NCBI RefSeq assembly: GCF_000577275.2
Contig: NZ_HG916852.1
Coordinates: forward strand, 2,235,001-2,299,000
DNA from: Rhizobium favelukesii
GTDB lineage: Bacteria; Pseudomonadota; Alphaproteobacteria; Rhizobiales; Rhizobiaceae
DNA: 64,000 nucleotides
Reading direction: 5' to 3'
Part shown: in pieces, positions 37,001-47,599 of the stretch
Position numbering within the stretch: position 1 is the stretch's first letter
Layout of the letters: every line of letters begins with the position of its first letter
The notes under the pieces: generated by a model
What the model saw: the letters and a program-made list of their open reading frames with translations, nothing else
The model's database searches: none
What the model was told of the DNA's origin: nothing
Position numbers and translations under genes: made by a program

Positions 37001-37480
37001 TGGGACGGGTCGATCGACATCAGGCGCTTCTCTCTCGTCAATGAGCAGCGCCTGCACTCGATCGTTTCGACGCCGGTCGGTCAGGAGCAACGGAGCCTGA
37101 ATTCAGCGGTGAAGCGGAACATCGACACCTCTGCACAGCGCTTCCAGCGCGGCTTTGCCCGGATCGTTTCAACGAACGGCGCGATCAGCATTGAGAACGG
37201 CGTCGTGCGTGGCGATCAGGTCGGCGCAGTGTTCCAAGGCATGGTGCGCGACCAGCGCGGAAGGATGGACATGACAGGCACTTTCATGCCCGCCTATGGC
37301 CTGAACCGGCTCTTCGCCGAATTGCCTCTGATCGGTATCATCCTCGGCAATGGCACGGACCGCGGCCTGATCGGCATCACGTTCAAGCTGACAGGGAAAT
37401 TGGAGTCCCCCGATATGATCATCAATCCGTTGTCGATCATCGCGCCCGGCGTCTTCCGCAACATCTTCGAATTCCAATAG
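34088..37480 (+). CDS. YhdP/AsmA-like protein with DUF3971
   Basis: A 1130-residue protein with a short cytoplasmic N-terminus, one hydrophobic anchor at about 50-70 and a long beta-rich periplasmic region ending in the AsmA-like C-terminal part (GTFMPAYGLNRLFAELPLIGIIL). It resembles the YhdP/DUF3971 family, whose members are thought to bridge the envelope and help lipid traffic to the outer membrane. The length fits. ATG 34088 is the natural start. A strong terminator follows the stop, shared with tyrS. Confidence 0.85.
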   Translation: MSAIRGEKITFRKKDIVALHELPSAQAEDPIIVSCPPTRSRMRRTAGATGGCIAVILFVLAAIVFTVESGIFDAPLSRQAQAALNSAIGPRYRAEVGSTVIRFTSNLRLALEARDVNMIDEKSGQHLSTTHAMRMALDPLQLFRGRIAIAQIEAEDIALDTALLPSGKPLKLDDVRIDEIPAALEAAFAQLDMIDSFVERGGTRSVKLSGIDIKLADTANGPLSIVIDSLAFSRTRQGALALDGEVAINGKPATLSVVTEMASGHTSKLTGQLAGVDLGPFTLKRNVEGQIRQGIDGTGDLAISAVRTGDHASPALDASIELKPGHFYMDGDQQELSGGSINLAYDFSKQTLEIAKSRVQFGATSVPLTGALIDLDKIDASAGKGFGIDLLVSGGTAAPTGSGEQPLAFDIQATGRYLVASRELQFENMRVSSPAGGLFASLHVRFGDVSPEISFAGQSQQLQTTAVKQLWPFWMASKGREWVERNLFGGTVSDASISVFIPFGRMDEAVGKGLKLDENQIRIAFDIAGTRMNVVGDIPPIRDTNAHFDLSGPRATISIKSGTAFFPSGRSVNVGEGTFLLPSTYDKPLMAELNLPISGAADAVGELLTYKPIQVLQRAGLVPEDLTGKVSANVQARLGLISSQNPPPAEWKAVLQLQDLDIAKPISGRKITSLDGVLNADPKQVSVDGKGLIDGIPAGIELVEPTDKSSGVQPQQHITATLNNDQREKLLPGLNNIIDGSIDVELNRIDQDRQGVTIDLGRARLSLPWMGWSKGSGIGATATFEASGPADNTQLKNFVLKGDGFGANGSLVIGKGSLVKADLDSVKLSSLDDFSVSVKRNKGGLDVSVSGNSADARPIISRLKAGSNGESDDDQSGSVSIRAKLGRIVGFNDEKVRNVDMLYVSADGRLQSLNFTGVTDSGEAFVARTKGNGVINITSGDAGSVSRFADLYQHMTGGLLNLQIRLGAGDSWDGSIDIRRFSLVNEQRLHSIVSTPVGQEQRSLNSAVKRNIDTSAQRFQRGFARIVSTNGAISIENGVVRGDQVGAVFQGMVRDQRGRMDMTGTFMPAYGLNRLFAELPLIGIILGNGTDRGLIGITFKLTGKLESPDMIINPLSIIAPGVFRNIFEFQ

Positions 37481-37487
37481 GCACGAA

Positions 37488-37510
37488 AAAGCCGGCGCGA
37501 GGCCGGCTTT
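37488..37510. terminator. Bidirectional terminator between the AsmA-like gene and tyrS
   Basis: Nine-base perfect stem AAAGCCGGC / GCCGGCTTT with a five-base loop and A and T runs on both sides, suitable for both convergent genes. It lies 8 bases after the plus-strand stop. Confidence 0.85.
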
Positions 37511-37532
37511 CCTTTTCTGACGTTGGCCGCAC

Positions 37533-38789
37533 TTAAGCGGCGCAGCGGATCAGGATGTGCTTCTTCTTGCCGAGCGACAGCTTGATGACGCCATCGGCGG
37601 TGATCTCGCCGCTGCCGATGATCCTGCGTTCGTCACTGACTGCCTGGTCGTTGATGCGCACTGCACCGCCCTGAACGTGGCGGCGCGCCTCGCCATTCGA
37701 AGCGGCAAGGCCGGCGCGGACGATCAGCGACAGCAGGCCAATACCGTCGTCCAGTTCGGCAGCCGGGACCTCGACCGAGGGAAGGTTTTCGGCAAGGCCT
37801 CCTTCCTCGAAGGTCTTGCGGGCGGTTTCGGCAGCCTGTTCGGCGGCTGTCCGGCCGTGCAGGATCGAGGTCACCTCGGTCGCCAGGATCTTCTTGACTT
37901 CGTTGACCTCCGAGCCGGCGAGCGCCGACAGGCGTGCGACCTCGTCCATCGGGAGCGTCGTGTAGAGCTTCAGGAAGCGCGAGACGTCGGCGTCTTCGGT
38001 GTTGCGCCAGTACTGCCAGAAGTCATAGGCCGACAGCATGTCGGCATTGAGCCAGACGGCGCCGGTCGCGGACTTGCCCATCTTGGCACCGGAAGCGGTC
38101 GTCAGCAGCGGCGAGGTCAGCGCGTAGAGCTGCCGCGTCCCCATGCGGTGACCGAGGTCGATGCCGTTTACGATGTTGCCCCACTGATCCGAACCGCCCA
38201 TCTGCAGACGGCAGTCGTAGCGCTTGGCCAGTTCGACGAAGTCGTAGGCCTGCAGGATCATGTAGTTGAATTCGAGGAACGACAGCGACTGCTCGCGATC
38301 AAGGCGCGTCTTGACGCTGTCAAAGGACAGCATTCGGTTGACGGAGAAATGCCGGCCAACGTCGCGCAGGAACTCGAGGTAATTGATCGAACGCAGCCAC
38401 TCGGCATTGTTGATCATCAGTGCATCTTTGGGGCCGTCGCCGTAGGTCAGGTAGTTCGAGAAGACGCGCTTGATCGAGGCGATGTTGCTCTCGATCGTGT
38501 CAATAGTCATCAACTGGCGTGCCTCGTCCTTGAAGGAGGGGTCGCCGACCATACCGGTGCCGCCGCCCATCAGCGAAATGGCGCGGTGACCGGTTGCTTG
38601 CAGCCAGTGCAGCATCATGATCTGGATGAGCGAGCCCGCATGCAGGCTGGGCGCCGTCGGGTCGAAGCCGATATAAGCCGTTACCGTTTCCTTGGCGAAG
38701 AGTTCGTCGAGGCCCAATTCATCGGAGATCTGATGAATGAAGCCGCGCTCTTTCAGCGTGCGGAGGAAATCGGATTTGAACTCGGACAT
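37533..38789 (-). CDS. tyrS: Tyrosyl-tRNA synthetase
   Basis: A 418-residue class I aminoacyl-tRNA synthetase. The [16 protein letters not shown] segment is the HIGH-equivalent region, GGSDQWGNI recognises tyrosine, and AKMGKSATG is the KMSKS-like loop. A C-terminal S4-like RNA-binding domain (about 350-415) is present. It is divergent from anmK. Confidence 0.97.
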   Translation of the reverse strand: MSEFKSDFLRTLKERGFIHQISDELGLDELFAKETVTAYIGFDPTAPSLHAGSLIQIMMLHWLQATGHRAISLMGGGTGMVGDPSFKDEARQLMTIDTIESNIASIKRVFSNYLTYGDGPKDALMINNAEWLRSINYLEFLRDVGRHFSVNRMLSFDSVKTRLDREQSLSFLEFNYMILQAYDFVELAKRYDCRLQMGGSDQWGNIVNGIDLGHRMGTRQLYALTSPLLTTASGAKMGKSATGAVWLNADMLSAYDFWQYWRNTEDADVSRFLKLYTTLPMDEVARLSALAGSEVNEVKKILATEVTSILHGRTAAEQAAETARKTFEEGGLAENLPSVEVPAAELDDGIGLLSLIVRAGLAASNGEARRHVQGGAVRINDQAVSDERRIIGSGEITADGVIKLSLGKKKHILIRCAA

Positions 38790-38905
38790 GACCTTTTGCT
38801 CTCGGGTGCGGATTTTCGGATTGGCTATTGTTGAAGTGACGCGGCGCGTTTAGCACTGTTTTGCCGAACAGTCACCATTTGGCAGGAATCTTCCAGCGAG
38901 GGGTC

Positions 38906-40024
38906 ATGGAGAAGGTCAGGACCGCGATCGGCTTGATGAGCGGAACATCGATGGACGGTATCGACGTGGCGCTGCTGCGCACGGATGGCCGGGCGGTCGT
39001 CGAACGCGGGCCTTTCCTCAACGTTCCCTATGATCCGGCCTTCCGTGATCGGTTGAAGCTGGCACTGGAGCAGGCGAAAACCATTACCCAACGTGAGCAA
39101 CGGCTGGGCGATCTGGCCTCTATCGAGCGCGAACTGACGTTACGTCATGTAGTTGCCGTTAGGGAATTTCTGGCTGCAAATGCGCTCGATGCGGCCTCGA
39201 TCGATGTCATCGGCTTTCACGGGCAGACGGTGCTACATCGGCCGGACGAGGCGTTGACCGTGCAGATCGGCGATGGGGCACTGCTGGCGCGGGAGACGGG
39301 CATTTCGGTGGCCTACGACCTCCGTGCCAACGACATGGTGCATGGCGGCCAGGGTGCGCCGTTGGTTCCGGTCTATCATGCAGCACTTGCCGCCAACCTC
39401 ATCAACGCGGCTTTGCCGGTCTGCTTCGTCAATATCGGCGGGATTTCCAACCTAACCTATATCGGCGCAGACGGCGTCATCGTCGGCTACGACAGTGGAC
39501 CCGGCAATACGCTGATCGACCAGTGGGTCGAGACCCATGCGGGTGTGCCGTTCGATCAGGGCGGCATGATCGCTTCGGAGGGTCGGATCATCGCCGAGCT
39601 GGCCGATCGTTATTTGAACAGCCCGTTCTTTACCGCGGGGAAGCGGCGCTCGCTCGACCGCAACGACTTTCCGCCGCCGTCGGGCGCAGATGCAGAACTT
39701 GCCGATGGTGCGCGCACGCTTGCCTACGTCGCTGCCGCTTCGATCATCAAGTCCGCCGGTCACCTGCCGGTGACGCCGACGCTTTACATCGTCTGCGGCG
39801 GTGGTCGCCTCAATCGCGTGCTGATGCTGGATTTGAGAGATATCGCCCGGCGCCAGGGCGCCCAAGTGATTTCTGCGGAGGCGGCTGGTTTCAACGGAGA
39901 TTCAATGGAGGCGGAAGCCTGGGCCTATCTCGCGGTGAGGTCGTTGGACGGCTTGCCCTTGACGTTTCCCGGGACAACGGGCGTGCGTGCGCCGGTAAGC
40001 GGCGGTGTTGTGGTGAAGCCGTGA
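38906..40024 (+). CDS. anmK: Anhydro-N-acetylmuramic acid kinase
   Basis: A 372-residue kinase that opens and phosphorylates 1,6-anhydro-MurNAc from peptidoglycan recycling to give MurNAc 6-phosphate. Family motifs are [12 protein letters not shown] at the phosphate loop, [11 protein letters not shown], and [12 protein letters not shown] with GPGNTLID. The frame opens at 38861, but ATG 38906 starts the conserved [15 protein letters not shown]. The stop overlaps the GNAT start (TGATG), so the two genes are coupled. Confidence 0.96.
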   Translation: MEKVRTAIGLMSGTSMDGIDVALLRTDGRAVVERGPFLNVPYDPAFRDRLKLALEQAKTITQREQRLGDLASIERELTLRHVVAVREFLAANALDAASIDVIGFHGQTVLHRPDEALTVQIGDGALLARETGISVAYDLRANDMVHGGQGAPLVPVYHAALAANLINAALPVCFVNIGGISNLTYIGADGVIVGYDSGPGNTLIDQWVETHAGVPFDQGGMIASEGRIIAELADRYLNSPFFTAGKRRSLDRNDFPPPSGADAELADGARTLAYVAAASIIKSAGHLPVTPTLYIVCGGGRLNRVLMLDLRDIARRQGAQVISAEAAGFNGDSMEAEAWAYLAVRSLDGLPLTFPGTTGVRAPVSGGVVVKP

Positions 40025-40548
40025 TGCCGCCGGTCATTCTGGAGACACCGCGCCTTGTCGCGGTCATGTGGGAACCGGACGATGCGGGCCTGATCCAGGA
40101 GCTTCACTCCACCATCGAGACGACGCAATATCTCTCGGGTGCTGCTCCGTGGTCGCGCGAGAAGTCGGAGGAACGGTTACGCAACTGGTTCGGCGAGCAA
40201 GCGCGCGACGGAATTACGAAGTACAAGATCCTCGGCCGCGAGGACGATCGCTTCATTGGCCGCGCGGGGTTCTCGCTTTTCGGCGGTGAGCGGCAGGAAT
40301 TCGAACTCGGCTATTCGCTTCGACGGCAGGAATGGGACAAGGGCTATGCGACCGAGATTGCGGGCGGGCTGGCCGACTGGTTCTTCGCGCGGAACGTCGC
40401 GTCGAAGTTTATCGCCTTCACGCATCCGGACAATGCCGCATCTCAGCATGTCCTAACGAAAATCGGCATGCGAGGCCGCATGCCGATGATCGTTGACGGA
40501 TTGTCTTGCCCGACGTTCGAATTGACCGGCGGGATGCGGTCAGCCTAG
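40024..40548 (+). CDS. GNAT family N-acetyltransferase
   Basis: A 174-residue acetyltransferase of the RimJ/RimL-like group. The LETPRLVAVMWEPDD opening, the RFIGRAGFSLF strand, the GYSLRRQEWDKGYATEIAGGLADWFF acetyl-CoA loop and HPDNAASQHVLTKIGM near the end are typical. It starts in a TGATG overlap with anmK, so it is probably co-expressed. The substrate is unknown. Its stop overlaps the convergent hydrolase stop within CTAG. Confidence 0.9.
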   Translation: MPPVILETPRLVAVMWEPDDAGLIQELHSTIETTQYLSGAAPWSREKSEERLRNWFGEQARDGITKYKILGREDDRFIGRAGFSLFGGERQEFELGYSLRRQEWDKGYATEIAGGLADWFFARNVASKFIAFTHPDNAASQHVLTKIGMRGRMPMIVDGLSCPTFELTGGMRSA

Positions 40549-41222
40549 CGAATCCGCTTGGCGGCCGGTTCGGGTACCAGTTCGCCGTTCAGGCGGCGAT
40601 CGAGGTAATCCTCGCATTCGCCCATCAGGGTCTCGACTTGACCGTTAAAGAAGTGGTTGGCGCCCGGCACCGTGCGGTGCGTGATTAAGATACCCTTCTG
40701 CGTCTTCAGCTTCTCGACGAGGCCGTTGACATCCTTCTCGGGTGCCACCTTGTCAGCGTCGCCGTTGATGATGAGGCCGGAGGACGGGCAGGGCGCGAGG
40801 AACGAGAAGTCGTAGGTGTTCGGCTGCGGCGCGATCGACATGAAGCCTTCGATCTCCGGCCGTCGCATCAGCAGCTGCATTCCGATCCAGGAGCCGAAGG
40901 AATAACCGGCGACCCAGCAGGTCTTCGAATCTGGGTGCAGGCTCTGCACCCAGTCGAGCGCAGATGCGGCATCCGAAAGCTCGCCGGCACCATGGTCGAA
41001 CTCACCCTGGCTGCGACCGATTCCCCGGAAGTTGAAGCGCAATGTCGTGAACCCGCGCTTCTGGAACATGTAGAAGAGCTGGTAGACGATCTGGTTGTTC
41101 ATCGTGCCGCCGAACTGGGGGTGCGGGTGCAGAATGAGGGCAATCGGCGCGCTTTTTTCCTTGGAGGGCTGGTAGCGGCCTTCAAGGCGGCCTGCGGGGC
41201 CGTTGAAAATGACTTCGGGCAT
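40545..41222 (-). CDS. Alpha/beta hydrolase, YcjY/DUF-type dienelactone-hydrolase-like
   Basis: A 225-residue alpha/beta hydrolase with LILHPHPQFGGTMNN at the N-terminus, the FRGIGRSQGEFDHG strand-loop, nucleophile Ser in AGYSFGSW, an acid in NGDADKVAP, and His in PGANHFF. This order is typical of small soluble hydrolases whose substrate is unassigned. The frame runs to 41351. ATG 41222 has GGAG at good spacing. Its upstream side is shared with the ICE-like site of the suf operon. Confidence 0.88.
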   Translation of the reverse strand: MPEVIFNGPAGRLEGRYQPSKEKSAPIALILHPHPQFGGTMNNQIVYQLFYMFQKRGFTTLRFNFRGIGRSQGEFDHGAGELSDAASALDWVQSLHPDSKTCWVAGYSFGSWIGMQLLMRRPEIEGFMSIAPQPNTYDFSFLAPCPSSGLIINGDADKVAPEKDVNGLVEKLKTQKGILITHRTVPGANHFFNGQVETLMGECEDYLDRRLNGELVPEPAAKRIR

Positions 41223-41285
41223 CTGTACTCCGGCGTTTATTTCTTCGCGTTCACGCTGCGCAGACTTGACGAACGTTGTCAGCTT

Positions 41286-41315
41286 TTCTAAAACGCAGTT
41301 TAGAACAATTCGAAA
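41286..41315. promoter_or_regulatory. ICE-like (Irr-type) site upstream of the suf operon
   Basis: TTTAGAA-CAA-TTCGAAA at 41299-41315 differs by one base from the ICE consensus as I remember it (TTTAGAA-N3-TTCTAAA), the site of the haem-responsive regulator Irr in rhizobia. A further half-site TTCTAAA at 41286-41292 forms an inverted pair with TTTAGAA across six bases. It lies 113 bases before sufS2 and 71 bases before the divergent hydrolase start. Confidence 0.65.
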
Positions 41316-41427
41316 CTTGCATGGCGATCCACGCATTGTGGGATGTGTCATAAGGCAAGCCCGGCCGAAATTTCAAGGAAAATGAGCCGAGCCGCCTCGC
41401 AAGGATTTTAGCGCAGGACGAAAGATC

Positions 41428-42594
41428 ATGGCGCCGCCACGCCTTTATCTCGATTGGAACGCGACTTCGCCGCTGCATCCGCAGGCGCGCGACGCCGTTC
41501 TGCGCGCGATGGATCTGTTCGGCAACCCGAACTCGGTTCACGGCGAAGGCCGAACTGTCCGCGCGGCCATAGAACGTGCGCGGCGCCAAGTGGCGACGCT
41601 TGCGGGCGCCGATCCTGCACATGTGATCTTCACGAGCGGCGCAACCGAAGCGGCCAATATGGTCCTGACGCCCGAGTTCAGGATGGGGCGGACGCCGCTC
41701 GCAATCGGCCAACTTTACTACTCGGCCGTCGAGCATCCCGCGGTGCGCGAAGGCGGCCGGTTTTCGAAGGAACAAACGACGGAAATTCCTGTTACCGAGG
41801 CCGGTGTCGTCGATCTCGATGCGCTTGGCACTTTGCTCGCTGCTCATGACAAATCGAGTGGCTTGCCGATGGTCGCGGTTATGCTTGTTAACAACGAGAC
41901 CGGTATCGTTCAGCCGATCGCCGACGTTGCGAAGATCGTACAGGCGCATGGTGGTCTGCTTGTCGTCGATGCTGTGCAGGCAGCGGGTCGTTTGAAGCTC
42001 GATATCAACGCATTCGGCGCCGATTTCATGATCATCTCGTCGCACAAGCTCGGCGGCCCGAAAGGCACCGGTGCGCTGATCACCCGTGGCGAAGTCCTGA
42101 TGCCGCGGCCGCTGATCCATGGCGGCGGCCAGGAGAAGGGTCACCGCTCGGGGACAGAGAATTCACTTGCGGTGATCGGTTTCGGCGCCGCCGCCGAAGC
42201 CGCCGTTGCGGAATTCCTTCAGCGCAATGAGGCCGTTTCGGCCCTGCGTGATCGATTGGAAACCGGAATGCGAGGGGCTGCGCCTGACGTCGTCATCTAC
42301 GGCGCCGCGGGACAACGCGTCTCGAATACGACCTTTTTCACCCTTCCGGGGCTGAAGGCCGAGACGGGCCAGATCGCCTTCGATCTCGAAGGTGTGGCGC
42401 TCTCGGCAGGTTCCGCCTGCTCCTCCGGCAAGGTCGGGGAAAGCCATGTTCTGGTTGCCATGGGGCGTGACCCCAAGCTCGGTGCTTTGCGCATTTCGTT
42501 GGGCTTTGCCACGACCGAAGAGGAGATCGACAAGGCGATTTCCGTCTTTGCGAAAATAGCCGCTCGACGCAAGCCGGCCGGGGAGGCGGCGTGA
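41428..42594 (+). CDS. Cysteine desulfurase, NifS/IscS type (SufS2)
   Basis: A 388-residue PLP enzyme that removes sulphur from cysteine for cluster assembly. The Schiff-base lysine is K207 in SSHKLGGPKGTG and the persulphide cysteine is C331 in SAGSACSSGK, the group I loop form. It opens the suf operon, as in other rhizobia where the first gene is called sufS2. A second, group II desulfurase sits further down the same operon. ATG 41428 gives the usual length. Confidence 0.92.
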   Translation: MAPPRLYLDWNATSPLHPQARDAVLRAMDLFGNPNSVHGEGRTVRAAIERARRQVATLAGADPAHVIFTSGATEAANMVLTPEFRMGRTPLAIGQLYYSAVEHPAVREGGRFSKEQTTEIPVTEAGVVDLDALGTLLAAHDKSSGLPMVAVMLVNNETGIVQPIADVAKIVQAHGGLLVVDAVQAAGRLKLDINAFGADFMIISSHKLGGPKGTGALITRGEVLMPRPLIHGGGQEKGHRSGTENSLAVIGFGAAAEAAVAEFLQRNEAVSALRDRLETGMRGAAPDVVIYGAAGQRVSNTTFFTLPGLKAETGQIAFDLEGVALSAGSACSSGKVGESHVLVAMGRDPKLGALRISLGFATTEEEIDKAISVFAKIAARRKPAGEAA

Positions 42595-42603
42595 CCGCTT
42601 CAT

Positions 42604-42625
42604 AAATTTGCGGAAACGCAAATTT
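42604..42625 (+). other. Perfect hairpin between sufS2 and sufB
   Basis: AAATTTGCG / CGCAAATTT, nine bases each side of a GAAA tetraloop, in the 143-base gap before sufB. No T tract follows, so it is unlikely to terminate. It could set mRNA processing or stability, or bind a regulator; nothing decides between these. Confidence 0.6.
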
Positions 42626-42737
42626 CCGCTTGCCATTCGGGCTGAAAAGTCCCTTTTGGCCACCTACATACAAGGCAAACGATACTGCCCGAACGACAAG
42701 CTGCCGGACCTTTTCTCCGGCGAGATTGGAGAATGAC

Positions 42738-44207
<1,470 letters not shown>

Positions 44208-44279
44208 CGCAACACGACATGAATGCGCGAGGGCGCGTGGATCGCGCCTTTCTCCGATTGCTTTTTATGGGACAAGACC

Positions 44280-45035
44280 ATGCTTGAAATTAAGAACCTG
44301 CACGCCCGCATCGCCGAAGACGGCACCGAGATCATCCGCGGCCTGGACCTGACGGTAAAGGCTGGCGAAGTTGCCGCCATCATGGGCCCGAATGGCTCTG
44401 GCAAGTCGACGCTCTCCTACATCCTGTCAGGCCGCGAAGACTATGAAGTCACCGAAGGCGACATCCTTTACAACGGCGAGAGCATCCTGGAACTCGATGC
44501 TGCCGAGCGTGCCGCCAAGGGCATCTTCCTCGCGTTCCAGTACCCAGTCGAAATTCCCGGTGTTGCCACCATGCAGTTCCTCAAAGTCGCGATGAACGAA
44601 CAGCGCAAGGCACGCGGCGAAGACGAGCTGAAGACGCCTGATTTCATGCGCCTCGTCAAGGACGCTGCCGGCAAGCTGCAGATCAACACCGAAATGCTGA
44701 AGCGTCCGCTGAACGTCGGCTTCTCCGGCGGCGAGAAGAAGCGCGCCGAAATCCTGCAGATGGCGCTGCTGCAGCCGCACCTTTGCGTTCTCGACGAAAC
44801 CGACAGTGGTCTCGACATCGATGCACTGAAGATCGTTGCCGATGGCGTCAACGCGCTGCGTTCGCCGGACCGCGCCGTCATCGTCATCACCCACTACCAG
44901 CGCCTGCTCGACTATATCGTTCCGGACACGGTTCACGTTCTCTACAAGGGGCAGGTGATCAAGTCGGGCGACAAGACACTGGCGCATGAGCTGGAAGCCA
45001 ACGGCTACGCCGACATCATCGACGCTGCAGCCTGA
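44280..45035 (+). CDS. sufC: Fe-S assembly ATPase SufC
   Basis: A 251-residue ABC-type ATPase of the SufBC2D complex. Walker A GPNGSGKS lies at 36-43, the signature NVGFSGGEKKRAEI follows, and the Walker B aspartate appears in CVLDETDSGLD. ATP hydrolysis reshapes the SufB-SufD interface. The frame opens upstream at 44223, but ATG 44280 begins the conserved MLEIKNLHA and is the usual start. Confidence 0.97.
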   Translation: MLEIKNLHARIAEDGTEIIRGLDLTVKAGEVAAIMGPNGSGKSTLSYILSGREDYEVTEGDILYNGESILELDAAERAAKGIFLAFQYPVEIPGVATMQFLKVAMNEQRKARGEDELKTPDFMRLVKDAAGKLQINTEMLKRPLNVGFSGGEKKRAEILQMALLQPHLCVLDETDSGLDIDALKIVADGVNALRSPDRAVIVITHYQRLLDYIVPDTVHVLYKGQVIKSGDKTLAHELEANGYADIIDAAA

Positions 45036-45058
45036 TCTGGGCGGAAAGGACGGGTCTC

Positions 45059-46333
45059 ATGAACATGCAGACGACGAGCCGCCAGACCACCGCGGAAGCG
45101 GCGCTCATCGAGGCTTTCAACAACCAGATCGGCGAATTGCCGGGCGACGGTTCGGTCATCGCCATCCGCGACAGGCTGCTTGACGACCTGAAGAAGGCCG
45201 GCCTGCCGACGCGCCGCATCGAGGCCTGGCACTATACCGACCTCAAGACACTGTTGCGCGCCATTCCGGAACAGGCAGGCGACGCCGGCTCGGAAGCCCG
45301 CGACCCGCTGGTTGAGGAATCCTCGGTTCTTTCGGTTATTCAGGGTGTGCCAAATCTGAAGGCTTCGGTCGATGGCCTCGACATTTCGGGCTACGCGGCC
45401 CAGCTTTCGAACGGCACGGCTGCCATCGGCCTCGGCGCACTCGGCAGTGACGATACGATCGGCCGCATCAACGGCAGCTTCGTGCGGGATGGCTACGTCA
45501 TTGAAGTCGCCGCCGAAACTGCGCTTGAGGAACCGCTCGAGATTCAGTTCGTTCACGCTGGCGGCCAGACGCACACACGCCTGCCAGTTAGCTTCGGTGC
45601 AAACGTAAAGGCGACGGTCATCGAACGTCACCTTGCAGTGACCTCCGATGCCGCCTTCGTGTCTCACGTCAGTGACGTCACGGTTGGCGAGGGTACGGAG
45701 CTCACCTGGATCATCATCCAGCAGCAGGGCGCAGCGGATACGCACCTCGGCCAGATCCGTGTCGATCTCGGTGCCGATGCCAAGCTGAAGCTTTTCGTCA
45801 TCAATGCCGGCGGCAAGCTGGTTCGCCAGGAGTTGCACATCAAGGTAACGGGCGAGGGTGCCGACCTGACGCTTCGTGGTATCAACCTGCTTGGCGCTGA
45901 AACGCATACCGACGTTACCATGGTTCTCGGCCATAACGTTCCGCATACGGGCTCCACCGACGTGATTCGCAACGTCGTCTTCGACCGTGCCAAGGGCGTC
46001 TTCCAAGGCATGATCCGTGTCGCCCCCGATGCGCAAAAGACCGACGCCAGGATGGCGTGCAACACTTTGCTCATGTCCGACGACGCTGAATTCTCGATGA
46101 AGCCGGAACTCGAGATTTTCGCTGACGACGTTCAGTGCGGCCACGGTGCGACGGTTGCCGACATCGACGACAACCATCTTTACTACATGATGGCGCGCGG
46201 CATTCCGGAGAACAAGGCGCGCGCAATGCTCGTCAATGCCTTCGTTGCCGAGATCGTCGAAGAGCTCGAAGATGAAGCCCTGGTCGAGTCGCTGGAAAGC
46301 GTCATTTCGGCCTGGCTCGAAAAACACGCCTGA
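45059..46333 (+). CDS. sufD: Fe-S assembly protein SufD
   Basis: A 424-residue partner of SufB in the scaffold. It has a helical N-terminal region with the LPTRRIEAWHYTDLKTLL signature, then the beta-helical core ending in CGHGATVADIDDNHLYYMMARGIPENKARAML, the SufB/SufD C-terminal region. It starts 23 bases after sufC. All parts are normal in length. Confidence 0.96.
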   Translation: MNMQTTSRQTTAEAALIEAFNNQIGELPGDGSVIAIRDRLLDDLKKAGLPTRRIEAWHYTDLKTLLRAIPEQAGDAGSEARDPLVEESSVLSVIQGVPNLKASVDGLDISGYAAQLSNGTAAIGLGALGSDDTIGRINGSFVRDGYVIEVAAETALEEPLEIQFVHAGGQTHTRLPVSFGANVKATVIERHLAVTSDAAFVSHVSDVTVGEGTELTWIIIQQQGAADTHLGQIRVDLGADAKLKLFVINAGGKLVRQELHIKVTGEGADLTLRGINLLGAETHTDVTMVLGHNVPHTGSTDVIRNVVFDRAKGVFQGMIRVAPDAQKTDARMACNTLLMSDDAEFSMKPELEIFADDVQCGHGATVADIDDNHLYYMMARGIPENKARAMLVNAFVAEIVEELEDEALVESLESVISAWLEKHA

Positions 46334-46345
46334 TCGGATAGCGTC

Positions 46346-47587
46346 ATGGACAAGATAGTTCCGGCAACCTCATATGACGTCGAAGCCATTCGCAAGGATT
46401 TTCCGATCCTTGCGAAGGAAGTCTACGGCAAGCCGCTGGTCTATCTGGACAACGGTGCCTCCGCGCAGAAGCCGCAGGCGGTTATAGACGCGATTTCGCA
46501 CGCCTATTCGAGCGAATATGCGAACGTTCACCGTGGTCTGCATTTCCTGTCGAACGCTGCGACCGACGCGTATGAGGGCGCACGCGAAAAGGTGCGGCGC
46601 TTCCTGAACGCGCCTGATGTCAACGACATCGTGTTCACGAAGTCGTCGACGGAGGCAATCAATACGGTTGCCTATGGCTGGGGCATGCCGAAGCTTGGAG
46701 AGGGCGACGAAGTCGTCATCTCGATCATGGAGCATCACTCCAACATCGTGCCCTGGCATTTCATCAGAGAGCGACAGGGCGCCAAGCTGGTCTGGGTGCC
46801 TGTTGATGACGAGGGCGCCTTCCATATCGAGGATTTCGAAAGGAGCCTGACCGAGCGCACGAAGCTCGTCGCCATCACGCATATGTCGAATGCACTCGGC
46901 ACCGTGGTTCCGGTCAAGGAAATCTGCCGCATCGCGCATGAGCGTGGCATTCCGGTTCTCGTCGACGGGTCGCAGGGAGCCGTCCATATGCCTGTCGACG
47001 TACAAGACATCGATTGCGACTGGTACGTGATGACCGGCCACAAGCTCTATGGCCCGTCCGGGATCGGCGTGCTCTACGGCAAGAAGGAGCGGCTTCGCGA
47101 GATGCGGCCCTTCCAGGGCGGTGGCGAAATGATCTTCGAGGTGACGGAAGATACCGTGACATACAATGACCCGCCGCATCGCTTCGAAGCCGGGACGCCG
47201 CCGATCGTGCAGGCGATTGGGCTCGGCTATGCGCTCGACTACATGGACAAGGTCGGCCGCGAGGCGATCGCCCGCCATGAGGCGAATCTCGCCGCCTATG
47301 CCGCAGAGCGCCTACAGGCGGTCAATTCGCTGAGGGTCTTCGGCACGGCGCCGGGCAAGGGCGGCATCTTCTCTTTCGAGCTAGCCGGTCTGCATGCGCA
47401 TGACGTATCGATGGTGATCGACCGCCAGGGTGTTGCAGTGCGCGCAGGCACGCATTGCGCCATGCCGCTCTTGAAACGCTTCGGCGTCACCTCCACATGC
47501 CGGGCGTCCTTCGGGATGTATAATACACGCGCCGAGGTCGATGCCTTGGTCGATGCGCTGGAATACGCGCGCAAGTTCTTTGCTTAA
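46346..47587 (+). CDS. sufS: Cysteine desulfurase SufS
   Basis: A 413-residue group II desulfurase. K233 in TGHKLYGPSG binds PLP, and the short active-site loop RAGTHCAMPLL carries C371. SufS usually gives its persulphide to SufE or SufU, but no sufE or sufU gene is in the operon. It follows sufD by 12 bases. Confidence 0.97.
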   Translation: MDKIVPATSYDVEAIRKDFPILAKEVYGKPLVYLDNGASAQKPQAVIDAISHAYSSEYANVHRGLHFLSNAATDAYEGAREKVRRFLNAPDVNDIVFTKSSTEAINTVAYGWGMPKLGEGDEVVISIMEHHSNIVPWHFIRERQGAKLVWVPVDDEGAFHIEDFERSLTERTKLVAITHMSNALGTVVPVKEICRIAHERGIPVLVDGSQGAVHMPVDVQDIDCDWYVMTGHKLYGPSGIGVLYGKKERLREMRPFQGGGEMIFEVTEDTVTYNDPPHRFEAGTPPIVQAIGLGYALDYMDKVGREAIARHEANLAAYAAERLQAVNSLRVFGTAPGKGGIFSFELAGLHAHDVSMVIDRQGVAVRAGTHCAMPLLKRFGVTSTCRASFGMYNTRAEVDALVDALEYARKFFA

Positions 47588-47599
47588 AGGAGTGTCCAA

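Noticed and set aside
37557..38834. 425-codon plus-strand frame opposite tyrS
   Set aside because: Antisense of a verified synthetase with intact motifs; no start context.
45005..46327. 440-codon minus-strand frame opposite sufD
   Set aside because: Shadow of the sufD reading frame; repetitive acidic/basic composition without any family signature.
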